Shown: in pieces, positions 8,356 to 16,940 of the stretch
How the letters are laid out: every line of letters begins with the position of its first letter
Position numbering within the stretch: the first letter of the stretch is position 1
Origin: Erysipelotrichaceae bacterium 7770_A6
Lineage (GTDB): Bacteria; Bacillota_I; Bacilli_A; Erysipelotrichales; Erysipelotrichaceae
DNA: 62,252 nucleotides
Reading direction: 5' to 3'
Assembly: GCA_014610835.1 (NCBI GenBank)
Contig: QQXM01000005.1
Location: 1 to 62,252, forward strand
Program-made: the position numbers and the translations under genes
The notes under the pieces: generated by a model
Database searches by the model: none
Seen by the model: only the letters and a program-made list of their open reading frames with translations
Told to the model about the DNA's origin: nothing

Positions 8356-9116
8356 GCTTCATCCCCTTTAAAAAATATGTCTAATACCGCATTAAAACGA
8401 TCTGGCTGATGCCAGTATGCCCAATGGTCATCATTCTCAAAAATAGCTAAGCCAGCATCAGGCATTTCCTTTTCCATTTGTTTTCCCATCCAAAGCGGTG
8501 CTGCTGTATCAAATTCACCCCATACAAGAAGTGTTGAACATTTCACATCTTTTAATATGTCAGAAACATCATCATTCACAACTTTAACAAAAGTAGGCTT
8601 CATTATACCTTTCGCATTACGATAATCTTCACTGCCAGCATTCTTTTGCATTTCTTCAAGTTTTTCTGTCTGATTTGTTACCTTCAAAAACCATTTTCCT
8701 GCTTTGTATGCCTTTGTCTTGATCTGCCAGTCCAGACCATGTTTTGGACGAATCCCTGCAGCCCCTGTCAAACACATTTTTCTGACATTCTCAGGATTTT
8801 TCGCAGCGTAACGAATCGCAACACGACATCCAAATGAATGTGCAACAATGAGTGGCTTAACAATATGATTCTTGCTAATAAAATCTTCTAGAAACAGCTC
8901 ATAATCTTCAACGCCCCACGCAACTGGAGGATCTTCACTTTCTCCAAAACCTGGGAAGTCAATTGCCCATACATGAAAGCGATCTTTCAGATGTTCATAG
9001 ATCAACGACATCATTTCTTTATTTTGTCCCCATCCATGCAGAAGCAAAACATCATTTCCATTTCCTTCATCCATAAATGAAGTATTTACACCATATATTT
9101 CTTTATTTTCTATCAT
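8352..9116 (-). CDS. Alpha/beta hydrolase
   Basis: This is a 254-aa cytoplasmic alpha/beta hydrolase. The oxyanion region LLLHGWGQNKEMM, the nucleophile elbow AHSFGCR, the acid VWGEFDTAAPLW and the His in ENDDHWAYWHQPD give a complete triad. It is translationally coupled to the MurF-like ligase through a four-base overlap, so a role near cell-wall precursor metabolism is an inference from position only. A -10-like TAGAAT lies only 9 bases before the ATG, leaving a very short leader, although GGGG is also present. Confidence 0.82.
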   Translation of the reverse strand: MIENKEIYGVNTSFMDEGNGNDVLLLHGWGQNKEMMSLIYEHLKDRFHVWAIDFPGFGESEDPPVAWGVEDYELFLEDFISKNHIVKPLIVAHSFGCRVAIRYAAKNPENVRKMCLTGAAGIRPKHGLDWQIKTKAYKAGKWFLKVTNQTEKLEEMQKNAGSEDYRNAKGIMKPTFVKVVNDDVSDILKDVKCSTLLVWGEFDTAAPLWMGKQMEKEMPDAGLAIFENDDHWAYWHQPDRFNAVLDIFFKGDEA

Positions 9117-9132
9117 AGCCCCTATATTCTAC

Positions 9133-9173
9133 AAAAAAAAAGAGATTCCGTTAAGACACTTGAACCTCTTTTT
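9133..9173 (-). terminator. Terminator of the two-component system operon
   Basis: AAAGAGGTTC and GAATCTCTTT form a stem with a single wobble around a 13-nt loop, followed by nine or more T on the minus strand. Confidence 0.8.
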
Positions 9174-9182
9174 ACGGTAAAT

Positions 9183-10556
9183 TTATGCTTTATGATACCA
9201 TTCTTTTTTCACTGGCTCTTTCCAGATTCTAAAACAAGCACCTTCTCTTAGATTTTCTGCTTCCACATGGTAACCATATGTTGTACATACACGATGCACA
9301 ATGGATAAGCCTAAACCAAATTGACCATCTGTACCTTTTTCATATGGGTGAAACAATGTAGGAATACGATCTTCTTCAATACGTTTTCCATCATTGATGA
9401 CACGTAATTCATTGTTTTTTAATTCAACAGTAACTTTTGTACTTGCATAGCGTAATGCATTATCAATCAGATTCTCTACTGCGATACGCCATGGTTCTTC
9501 TTCTCCATGAAATAATACATTGTCTTCACAATAAGAAATAATTTCAATTTCTGGTCGAACAACTTTTAATGAAAGGATAACTTTAGCAATGACCTCATTC
9601 ATATTAAGATGATTGCCTTCTTCACATTTATCTAACAGATATCCCATCTTGTTCAAAATAATCAAACTTTTTACTTTCTTTTCCAGACGCGTTGCATGTT
9701 CAATAATAACATCAATGGATTTCTCTAATGTATCATATGGATAAATACCATCTTTGATAGCTTCTGAATACGATTTGATTGTCGCAATTGGCGTCTTTAA
9801 ATCATGAGAAATATTCTGAATCATTTCTTCTTTTTCACGATTCTGCTTTTGTAATGCTTTTTCCATCTCTGTCAAAGCTTCCGCAACTTCACCAATTTCA
9901 TCATTTCTTTTCACATTCAATGTTGCTGGTTCATCATTTTTAATCTTTTGAATATAATTCTTAATCTGCTGCAAAGGATAGATAAACGTTCCAACCCAGA
10001 ATAACAACAGAGCAAGCAATACACTCACCACAAGAATATTCATCATGACAACGCCTGAAATCAAAGATTTTCGAATGGAAACACGATATGTATCTGCAAT
10101 CACAGAAATCAATTCTCTACCGTCTTTTAAAAGCGTAATGGAATATAAGTATTTTTCACCTGGTTGCTCTTTTGCTTCTGTTTCCAGCGAATAATCCTGT
10201 GTGCCTGACTTTGCATTTCTTGCTTCTATTTTAATTTGATCTAATATATTCTCAGAAAGCACATCATTGCGTAAGATATCAATCTGATCATCTTTTGGAT
10301 CATACATTAACTGAATGATAGAATCATCCAGTCCATAAGCAACTTCTTCTTCACTAGGATGTTCATTGATATAGTCAATGATAGGACTTTGTGAAGCATG
10401 CAGCTGTTCAAAGATTTCCGTTTCAGAGAAACGATCTATTGCGGGAGTAATAAAGAAAAACAGAAAACCCACAAATACCGCAACAAACATGAAGATAATA
10501 CATAAGATCTGTTGCAGCAGGGATAGTTCACGCACCCATAATCGAAAACGTTTCAT
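9183..10556 (-). CDS. Sensor histidine kinase
   Basis: This is a membrane sensor kinase (457 aa). A membrane helix at about 15-37 and another at about 165-192 enclose an extracytoplasmic sensor of roughly 125 residues that resembles nothing I can name. HAMP follows at about 190-240. The phosphoacceptor is His251 in ISHDLKTPIATIKS, then come the N box NLIDNALRYA and the G box FGLGLSIV. It is the second gene of the operon and overlaps the response regulator by four bases. The neighbours do not disclose the signal; the downstream MurF-like gene is separated by a terminator. Confidence 0.93.
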   Translation of the reverse strand: MKRFRLWVRELSLLQQILCIIFMFVAVFVGFLFFFITPAIDRFSETEIFEQLHASQSPIIDYINEHPSEEEVAYGLDDSIIQLMYDPKDDQIDILRNDVLSENILDQIKIEARNAKSGTQDYSLETEAKEQPGEKYLYSITLLKDGRELISVIADTYRVSIRKSLISGVVMMNILVVSVLLALLLFWVGTFIYPLQQIKNYIQKIKNDEPATLNVKRNDEIGEVAEALTEMEKALQKQNREKEEMIQNISHDLKTPIATIKSYSEAIKDGIYPYDTLEKSIDVIIEHATRLEKKVKSLIILNKMGYLLDKCEEGNHLNMNEVIAKVILSLKVVRPEIEIISYCEDNVLFHGEEEPWRIAVENLIDNALRYASTKVTVELKNNELRVINDGKRIEEDRIPTLFHPYEKGTDGQFGLGLSIVHRVCTTYGYHVEAENLREGACFRIWKEPVKKEWYHKA

Positions 10557-11212
10557 CCAAGTCTATACCCAAAACCATAGATTGTTTGAATGGATAGATC
10601 AGGCATCTTCTTTCTCAAACGTCTTAGCGTATCATCAACAACACGGTCACTTCCAAAATAATTTGCTTCCCATACTTTAGATAAAATTGCTTCACGAGGG
10701 AAAGCAGTACCACGATTATTCACAAACAACATTAATAAATCAAATTCCTTTGTTGTTAAATCAATCTTTTCTTTATCATGGAATACCATTCTTTGTGTTT
10801 CATCAATTTCATACCCGTCAATACTGATTTTAGTATCTTCTTCTCGATATACTCTACGAATCAGATTATTGACACGCAGCACCAGTTCTTTAGGAGAAAA
10901 TGGTTTCGTAATATAATCATCACTTCCCTTTTCTAAACCAATGATACGATCAAATTCTTTATCTCTTGCAGACATAAAAATAACAGGAACCTGTGAATCA
11001 TTCTGACGAATTTCTTCTATTAAATCAAAACCACTCTTATCTCCTAACATAATATCTAATATCCAAAGATGAACATCATCATCATTTGTATGTTGAGAAG
11101 CTTCATCGTATGTCAAATAGGAACGTACTTCATACCCTTCTCTTTCTAAATATCTTTTCACTAATTCATTTAGATCTTTTTCATCTTCAACAATTGTAAT
11201 AACTTTTTTCAT
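10553..11212 (-). CDS. Response regulator, OmpR/PhoB family
   Basis: This is the cognate DNA-binding regulator of the adjacent kinase (219 aa). The receiver domain carries acidic residues VEDE at 8-11, phosphoacceptor Asp53 (WILDIMLGDKSG) and the Lys of YITKPFSPKEL. The C-terminal winged helix is of OmpR type, ending in QTIYGFGYRLG. The ATG at 11212 is preferred to one six codons earlier because AAGGTG sits between them at the right distance. An extended -10 (TGTTAAAAT) lies just upstream of the first ATG. Confidence 0.95.
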   Translation of the reverse strand: MKKVITIVEDEKDLNELVKRYLEREGYEVRSYLTYDEASQHTNDDDVHLWILDIMLGDKSGFDLIEEIRQNDSQVPVIFMSARDKEFDRIIGLEKGSDDYITKPFSPKELVLRVNNLIRRVYREEDTKISIDGYEIDETQRMVFHDKEKIDLTTKEFDLLMLFVNNRGTAFPREAILSKVWEANYFGSDRVVDDTLRRLRKKMPDLSIQTIYGFGYRLG

Positions 11213-11280
11213 ATTGATCACCTTAAGCATATTTTAACACTTGCTTTCCTTTGAATAAAGCGAAGAATCTTAGGATTAAC

Positions 11281-11308
11281 ATAAAAGCAGGTACATAAAA
11301 GCACCTGC
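11281..11308 (-). terminator. Terminator after the hybrid kinase remnant
   Basis: GCAGGT and ACCTGC (11287-11292 with 11303-11308) form a stem followed by TTTTATGTT on the minus strand. It is still recognisable although the gene is broken. Confidence 0.65.
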
Positions 11309-11316
11309 AGCAACTG

Positions 11317-11933
11317 CTATGTATGATTCACAAGTTTTGATACAATGCGAATCAGAAGTTTCATATTAATTGGTTTTGCGATATGTTCATTCATACCAGC
11401 TTCTTCTGCTTTGATCTTATCTTCAGAAAATGCATTCGCTGTCATTGCGATGATTGGAATTGTTTTTGCATCTTCTCTGGAAAGTGCTCGGATTGTCTTG
11501 GCTGCTTCATACCCATCCATGACTGGCATCATTACATCCATTAAGATTACATCAAAATCACCAATTGAACTTGCCTGAAAGATTTCTACAGCTTCCTGAC
11601 CATTCCATGCTTTCGTAATCTTTACACCAGCATTTTGAAGACTGAATTCTGCAATTTCCATATTCATTTCATTATCTTCCACAAGCAGAATATTGAAGCC
11701 ATCGAGTGCATGCAAAGAAAGTTCCTGTGTTTCTTCACACTGCTCAATTTCTGAATTGATTTTAAAAGAAATTGTGATAACAAAAGTAGTACCAACTCCA
11801 GATTCACTTTCAAATGTGATATTTCCACCCATTTTTTCAACAAGTTTTTTTCTGATGTCTGTTTTGTTCTTTCACAGCCACTTAATGTTGTAATGACTGC
11901 AAACAGTGATAAAGTGACAGTAATGAATCTCAT
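11317..11933 (-). pseudogene. Remnant of a hybrid sensor kinase (signal peptide plus receiver domain)
   Basis: At 11933 an ATG with AGGG upstream opens a lipoprotein-like signal peptide (FAVITTLSGC lipobox). After about 13 further residues that frame no longer makes sense. From about 11838 another frame carries the end of a histidine kinase ATPase domain (LVEKMGGNITFESESGVG) and a complete receiver domain (LLVEDNEMN, Asp in VILMDVMMPVMDG, Lys in HIAKPINMK). That second frame has a TGA upstream and lacks the dimerisation and most of the ATPase domain. The simplest reading is an internal deletion of a hybrid kinase that joined its two ends out of frame. A standalone receiver protein from the ATG at 11832 is possible but has only a weak ribosome binding site. 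Confidence 0.7.
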
Positions 11934-11947
11934 GATTTTCCCTGCTC

Positions 11948-11965
11948 AGCAATGATATCACTGCT
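11948..11965. promoter_or_regulatory. Imperfect palindrome upstream of the kinase remnant
   Basis: AGCAATGAT and ATCACTGCT form a dyad with one mismatch. It overlaps a possible minus-strand -10 (TATCAT), with TTGCTT 18 bases further upstream. It may be a relic operator. Confidence 0.3.
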
Positions 11966-11992
11966 AAGTAAACTTAAGCAAATAGTTACTTT

Positions 11993-12025
11993 CAAAAGAA
12001 AAGAAGAATCATTATGACTCTTCTT
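11993..12025 (-). terminator. Terminator of the cdaA-cdaR-glmM operon
   Basis: An 11-bp stem (12001-12011 with 12015-12025) has its loop on the glmM stop codon and is followed by TTTTCTTTT on the minus strand. Confidence 0.85.
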
Positions 12026-13367
12026 CTACTCCATATTTACTCTGAATCAATCTTGCAATCTTGCCAACGACACGATCACAGATTTCATCTGTTTCAGCTT
12101 CTGCCATGACTCTCAGTAATGGTTCTGTTCCACTTGGTCTGACAAGGACTCTTCCATTGCCATGCAGTTGTTTTTCTACAGATGCAATTGCCGCATTGAT
12201 TTCTTCATCATGCAATACCTGTGTCTTGTCTACAACCTTAACATTCACTAACAGCTGTGGATAGATTGTCAATCCCTCACACAGTTCATCAATTGTCTTG
12301 CCTGTTCTCTTCATGACTTTCAGAATAGACAAGGCTGTCATTAAGCCATCTCCTGTTGTTGCGTGATGCTTCAGGATAATATGTCCTGACTGTTCTCCAC
12401 CAACAATATAGCCATGTCTGCACATCTGTTCATACACATACTTGTCACCAACCTGTGTCTTTTCAACGTTGATGCCGTCTCTTTCCATTGCTTTCCACAA
12501 ACCAAGATTTGCCATAACAGTTGTAACGATTGTATTGCCTGTCAATGTATTCTGATCTTTGTAGTATCTGCCTAGAATATAAAGCATGTAGTCACCATCT
12601 ACAAGTTCTCCATTTGGACGAACAAGGATCTGACGGTCTGCGTCTCCATCAAATGTCAATCCAAGATCATATTCACCCTCATGTTCTCTCATATACTGCT
12701 GGAATAACTGTGGGTGTGTTGACCCTGCCTGTGTATTGATATTGATACCATTTGGTTCATTATGCATTGCATATACATTTGCCCCAAGCATCTTGAGTGC
12801 TCTTTCTGCCGTTACACTTGCAGAACCATTGGCACAGTCCATTGCGATATTCACACCATGCAGATCAATATCAAACTCTTCGCAGACAAAGTTCAAGTAG
12901 TTTTCAATGCCTCTTTCATATGGAATAATTTTTCCAATTGCTTCTCCTGTAGCGTAATCCAGTGTAACTTTACCATCAATATAGTCTTCAATCAGATCTT
13001 CTACATCACTCGTCAGCTTAATACCATCCTTAGAGAATACCTTGATTCCATTATCATAGAATGGATTATGAGATGCAGAAATCATTGCACCACATTCAAA
13101 ATCTTCATTGTGTGTCAGATAGCAGATTGCTGGTGTTGGACAGTATCCGACAAGATATGCATCACATCCTTGTGAAGCAATACCAGCTGCCAATGCATTT
13201 TCAAGCATGTCACTGGAAAGTCTTGTATCCTTTCCGATGACGATTTTTTTCTTGCCTTCTTTTGAATAGTAGTAGCCTAGATATCTGCCTACCTGAAATG
13301 CTCTATCCGCTGTCAAAGTTTCATTTGCTTTTCCACGAATTCCATCTGTTCCGAAATATTTAGTCAT
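12012..13367 (-). CDS. glmM: Phosphoglucosamine mutase
   Basis: This enzyme interconverts glucosamine-6-phosphate and glucosamine-1-phosphate for UDP-GlcNAc and peptidoglycan synthesis. The N-terminal signature YFGTDGIRG, the phosphoserine loop MISASHNPFYDNGIK, the metal loop FDGDADRQI and the C-terminal phosphate loop VRPSGTEPLLRVM are all intact. The length (451 aa) is normal. I use the ATG at 13367 because GGAGG lies 11 bases upstream and the protein then begins MTKYFGT. It overlaps cdaR by eight bases. In other Firmicutes GlmM binds and inhibits CdaA, which gives the operon a regulatory logic. Confidence 0.97.
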   Translation of the reverse strand: MTKYFGTDGIRGKANETLTADRAFQVGRYLGYYYSKEGKKKIVIGKDTRLSSDMLENALAAGIASQGCDAYLVGYCPTPAICYLTHNEDFECGAMISASHNPFYDNGIKVFSKDGIKLTSDVEDLIEDYIDGKVTLDYATGEAIGKIIPYERGIENYLNFVCEEFDIDLHGVNIAMDCANGSASVTAERALKMLGANVYAMHNEPNGININTQAGSTHPQLFQQYMREHEGEYDLGLTFDGDADRQILVRPNGELVDGDYMLYILGRYYKDQNTLTGNTIVTTVMANLGLWKAMERDGINVEKTQVGDKYVYEQMCRHGYIVGGEQSGHIILKHHATTGDGLMTALSILKVMKRTGKTIDELCEGLTIYPQLLVNVKVVDKTQVLHDEEINAAIASVEKQLHGNGRVLVRPSGTEPLLRVMAEAETDEICDRVVGKIARLIQSKYGVEEES

Positions 13368-14763
13368 TATTAACATTTCCTCCTTCGCTCTGGTCTGCGT
13401 CACTTGTTTCACCTAAAACATTTAATTCATATTCTGATTCATTCAATGTATATACAACAAATCCATCCTTTGGCTGTTCAATCTGCAATGCAAATTTCTG
13501 CAAGCCAGGCTGAACATCTTTCATATCAATATATACGTTGATATCATCTGCAGCTAATTTATCAATATTATTCTTTGTACCTTTTACAGTTACAGATGTT
13601 GTTGTCTTATTATCTGGCTGAGATGCCTTGTAATGTTTGTTATTGTTAATGACATTGATTGGAATATCATCAATTGTTTTTTCTTCCGCATCAGCAAGCG
13701 TAATATTCATTGTTACTTGTGTATTTGTCGCACTTGTTACACCAGCAGGTAAAACAATTGGACGTAATACAGTAGAATCCTTTGTCAATGTACCTGCATC
13801 TAATGTAACTACGACCTGATCAATATTCGCAAGTGTTGTTTCGGAACCATAGATTGTTACTGTCTGCTGATCCATTGTAATAGAATCAATTGCCTTTCCA
13901 TCTGGAACTTCGCCACTGACCTGTACTTGAATATTGACAGATTTATTTGGAGAAGTCACTGGAACTTTCACATGTACTGTATTTGGAACAATATCAGCAT
14001 TCACTGGTTTACCACTAGAATCATATGCAACAAGTACCGCATCCTGTTCAAAGTCTGCAGATTGTCCACTGACATCAATCAATGCCTTAACAAACGCAAT
14101 CGAATCTAATGTATCCTTGGAAGCACGTACATTGATCTTTGTATATTCAAATTCAGGTGTACCTGCAGAATAGATCTGTTCCATCTTATCCTGATTGATA
14201 AAGTCATAGGAAATATCAAACTGACGCGTTGTCTTCTTCTTCATCACAACATTAACATTTGTAGGATTCACCACAACATTGACATTGTTGCCATATCCTT
14301 CTGTCGTCAGTTTAATTTCATGTTCTCCTTCTGTTAATCCATCAAGATCACAGATCACTGTACCATTTTCTGCATTTGCGGCAGAAGTTACATTTGCGGC
14401 ATCACCCGTCAAAATAACATCTACCTTTTCAGGCAATCCTGAAATTTCAAAAGTATCAGAGTTATATTTTGCCAGAACCGTTACATCAGATAACGTTTTA
14501 GAATAACGTAATGATGACTGGAAGGAAGTAGATAATGCATTGTAGTTAACAATTGCATATAACAGAACCGCAAGAACCAATGAAACTACCTTACTATATT
14601 TTTCATTGAAGAGAACTTTATCAAGAAATGTTGAGAAGGCACGTAATACTCTAAATAGAAAATCTTCCATTTTTTCATATGTTCTTTTCACTTTTTTAGA
14701 TTGTTCTGCAATACGATTTGCACGTTCTGTCTTATTTTCTAAATTTGTATTCTTTTTACTCAT
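13360..14763 (-). CDS. cdaR: YbbR-domain regulator of diadenylate cyclase
   Basis: This is a membrane-anchored extracytoplasmic protein (467 aa) that modulates CdaA. A charged cytoplasmic stretch of about 60 residues precedes one membrane helix (VVSLVLAVLLYAIVNYNAL). After it come several YbbR repeats, each with a segment like PDGKAIDSITMDQQTVTIYG. It overlaps cdaA by four bases and glmM by eight, the conserved order of this operon. The long charged cytoplasmic part before the helix is larger than in Bacillus CdaR and could contact CdaA or another partner. Confidence 0.9.
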   Translation of the reverse strand: MSKKNTNLENKTERANRIAEQSKKVKRTYEKMEDFLFRVLRAFSTFLDKVLFNEKYSKVVSLVLAVLLYAIVNYNALSTSFQSSLRYSKTLSDVTVLAKYNSDTFEISGLPEKVDVILTGDAANVTSAANAENGTVICDLDGLTEGEHEIKLTTEGYGNNVNVVVNPTNVNVVMKKKTTRQFDISYDFINQDKMEQIYSAGTPEFEYTKINVRASKDTLDSIAFVKALIDVSGQSADFEQDAVLVAYDSSGKPVNADIVPNTVHVKVPVTSPNKSVNIQVQVSGEVPDGKAIDSITMDQQTVTIYGSETTLANIDQVVVTLDAGTLTKDSTVLRPIVLPAGVTSATNTQVTMNITLADAEEKTIDDIPINVINNNKHYKASQPDNKTTTSVTVKGTKNNIDKLAADDINVYIDMKDVQPGLQKFALQIEQPKDGFVVYTLNESEYELNVLGETSDADQSEGGNVNND

Positions 14764-16085
14764 TCTCGATCACCTCCTTTAAAATCATTCTTGGATGTGT
14801 TGTCGAGCTTTTCAACCATTTTAAATTCTTTTTCCAATTCATGATTAAAACCAACGATCTTAGAAATGTCTAATTTGCTTGTATCAAATTGACGATCTTC
14901 TTCATTTAAGATTGGTGTAATCTTTGTTTCTTTTTGAACCTTATACTGGTTATATGCATTCTCACGTGCTGCTTTGACTTCTTCAGGTGTCATTTTCGCA
15001 ACTGGCTGTACTTTTGCTTGTGTTGTTACCTGTTGAGGAACTATCTTTCTTTCCTGTGAAGGATAAGATGGCGCTGGGCGTTTCTTCTTATGTGGCAGTT
15101 TAATTTCCGCTGCCTTAGCTTCTTCATCTGCTAACTGATGAATCATCTGTACATCTTTCTGTACTTCATCATGAATGATATCTTCACGTACATTTTCTTG
15201 AGGTGCAGACTGCTTCTTTACTTTCAACATAGAAAGAATGCCACGTGTATCTTCTTCATCACCATTTGGCTTCTTTGGTGACTTATCATTGTTACTGGAA
15301 ACAATTGCTTTATATAAGTATTCCCTTAGTGATTTTCTATCCTTGATAGGAATAATCTTTCCACCTTCCGTGATGGATACTGCACCTGTTTCTTCTGAAA
15401 CAACGATTGTTACCGCATCTGTAACTTCAGAAAAACCAATGGCAGCTCTATGACGCGCACCAAAGCGTGAAGGAAGATCTGCATTTGTTGGTGGGAAATA
15501 TGCAGAAGCACAAGCAATCTTATCCCCCTGGATAATGACTGCACCATCATGCAATGGCGTACTTGTAACAAAGATGGATGTTAATAATTCTGCCGTTACA
15601 TCAGAATTCAGTTTTGTTCCTGTCGCAACATATGCATCCAGTGACTGACTTTCTTCAATGGAAATCAAAGCACCTGTCTGATCCTTACTTAAAAGCATAA
15701 CTGCAGTAACAATCTGATCTACAAGATTTTCCTTTTCATTTCCTGTCAATGTTGTCATACGAGAAAAAATATTGGATTGCCCAATCTTTTCAAGCAATGA
15801 ACGAATTTCTGGCTGAAAGATAATAATAATTGCCAGAAATCCATAGTTGATAAACATATCTGCCAGGTATTCCAGTGATTTTAATCCAAGCAGTTTTGCT
15901 AATGCATCGATGACAATGACAAGGATAATACCTTTAAAGATCTGAATCGTTCTTTGATTTGAACGAACAATTTTCAATGCATAGAAAAAAATAAACCACA
16001 TCACAAAGATGTCTAGCAGCATTACGATGAATGAACGAATATTTGAAAATGTTAAACCAAATGAATATATAGACAAGAGGATCAC
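14760..16085 (-). CDS. cdaA: Diadenylate cyclase
   Basis: It makes c-di-AMP from two ATP at the membrane. Three hydrophobic helices lie within residues 5-95, followed by the DAC domain with the DGA motif at 180-182 and RHR at 211-213, so it should be active. The protein is 441 aa, while typical CdaA is about 273. Residues 270-441 are a low-complexity charged tail rich in Lys, Glu, Pro and Gln (for example KKKRPAPSYPSQERK). It is the first gene of the cdaA-cdaR-glmM operon, with GGAG before the ATG and an extended -10 promoter just upstream. The tail is likely disordered; its job is unknown. Confidence 0.95.
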   Translation of the reverse strand: MILLSIYSFGLTFSNIRSFIVMLLDIFVMWFIFFYALKIVRSNQRTIQIFKGIILVIVIDALAKLLGLKSLEYLADMFINYGFLAIIIIFQPEIRSLLEKIGQSNIFSRMTTLTGNEKENLVDQIVTAVMLLSKDQTGALISIEESQSLDAYVATGTKLNSDVTAELLTSIFVTSTPLHDGAVIIQGDKIACASAYFPPTNADLPSRFGARHRAAIGFSEVTDAVTIVVSEETGAVSITEGGKIIPIKDRKSLREYLYKAIVSSNNDKSPKKPNGDEEDTRGILSMLKVKKQSAPQENVREDIIHDEVQKDVQMIHQLADEEAKAAEIKLPHKKKRPAPSYPSQERKIVPQQVTTQAKVQPVAKMTPEEVKAARENAYNQYKVQKETKITPILNEEDRQFDTSKLDISKIVGFNHELEKEFKMVEKLDNTSKNDFKGGDRE

Positions 16086-16109
16086 GCTCCTTTTTTAATT
16101 TCTTGCATT

Positions 16110-16167
16110 ATTATAACATACGCATAAACGCACTTACAGATACTACATGAACGCTTCTATCTGTAAG
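16110..16167 (-). promoter_or_regulatory. Extended -10 promoter of cdaA with an upstream 10-bp inverted repeat
   Basis: The minus strand reads TGTTATAAT at 16110-16118, an extended -10; no good -35 is seen. Upstream, CTTACAGATA (16133-16142) and TATCTGTAAG (16158-16167) form a perfect 10-bp inverted repeat with a 15-nt gap, placed about -30 to -65. It may be an operator. The rest of the 16169-16229 gap shows nothing I recognise. Confidence 0.55.
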
Positions 16168-16229
16168 AATTTTATTTTTCACTGATAAAATACAACATTT
16201 TCAAGAAATACATTTTTTCTTAAAAATGA

Positions 16230-16268
16230 TTAAAAAAATAGACACTGTTGACTTTACACTGTCTATTT
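16230..16268 (-). terminator. Terminator of the SDR operon
   Basis: AAATAGACA (16236-16244) pairs with TGTCTATTT (16260-16268) and a T run follows on the minus strand. The stem covers the SDR stop codon. Confidence 0.85.
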
Positions 16269-16940
16269 CTTCTTTTGAATGCGATGAAATTGTGGCTGAA
16301 TAATGATTTCCTTTGCGACAATTCCATTTCTTTGCGAGAGAATCTGTTCAACAACATTGGCAATATCCATCGGATACAGACAGCATCCATCATTCTCATC
16401 TGCTTTAAAATCCGCATTTCGATATAGATTTGTTTCCGTCATATCTGGAATCAAACACGTTACCTTGACACCATGTTTTCGATTTTCTTCAAATATAGAA
16501 TTTGAAAAGGAAATCATAGCTGCTTTTGTGCTTGCATAGCACGCAGCATGAGGTGAGGGGTGGGTTCCTGTTATACTTGCAACATTAATCATCAACCCTT
16601 GTCTAAGACGCAATGCTCTAATATAGTGCTGACTCATTCTTTCTGGAATCTCCAGATTCAGTTTGATCATCTCATGAATTCTAGCGTCACTTATCGTCTC
16701 ATGCATCCCATAATATGCACATCCTGCATTATTCACCAGTACATCAATTTCTTTCGGTAATGAGAGCATCATTGCCTGATACTGCTTTTCATCTAATAAG
16801 TCGCATACGATTGCATGAAATCTTACATCTTCTGTAAAGTTTCTTCCAATGCCATATACTTCATACCCGTTTTTTACAAGTACTTCCGCAATGGCTTTTC
16901 CAATACCTGAAGATGCACCTGTTACAATTGCCGTTTTCAT
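16263..16940 (-). CDS. Short-chain dehydrogenase/reductase
   Basis: This is a classical NAD(P)-dependent SDR (225 aa, slightly short). The cofactor motif TGASSGIG is at 7-14, NNAG at 70-73, and the catalytic Ser122, Tyr135 and Lys139 are in ITGTH and YASTK. IGRN after the second strand suggests NADP preference. Its substrate is not evident. It starts one base after the radical SAM gene ends and is the last gene of that transcription unit. Confidence 0.9.
   Translation of the reverse strand: MKTAIVTGASSGIGKAIAEVLVKNGYEVYGIGRNFTEDVRFHAIVCDLLDEKQYQAMMLSLPKEIDVLVNNAGCAYYGMHETISDARIHEMIKLNLEIPERMSQHYIRALRLRQGLMINVASITGTHPSPHAACYASTKAAMISFSNSIFEENRKHGVKVTCLIPDMTETNLYRNADFKADENDGCCLYPMDIANVVEQILSQRNGIVAKEIIIQPQFHRIQKKK

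Noticed and set aside
11664-11933. Separate 89-aa lipoprotein gene
   Set aside because: After the lipobox the sequence is only the out-of-frame shadow of the kinase/receiver region, with no domain-like composition.
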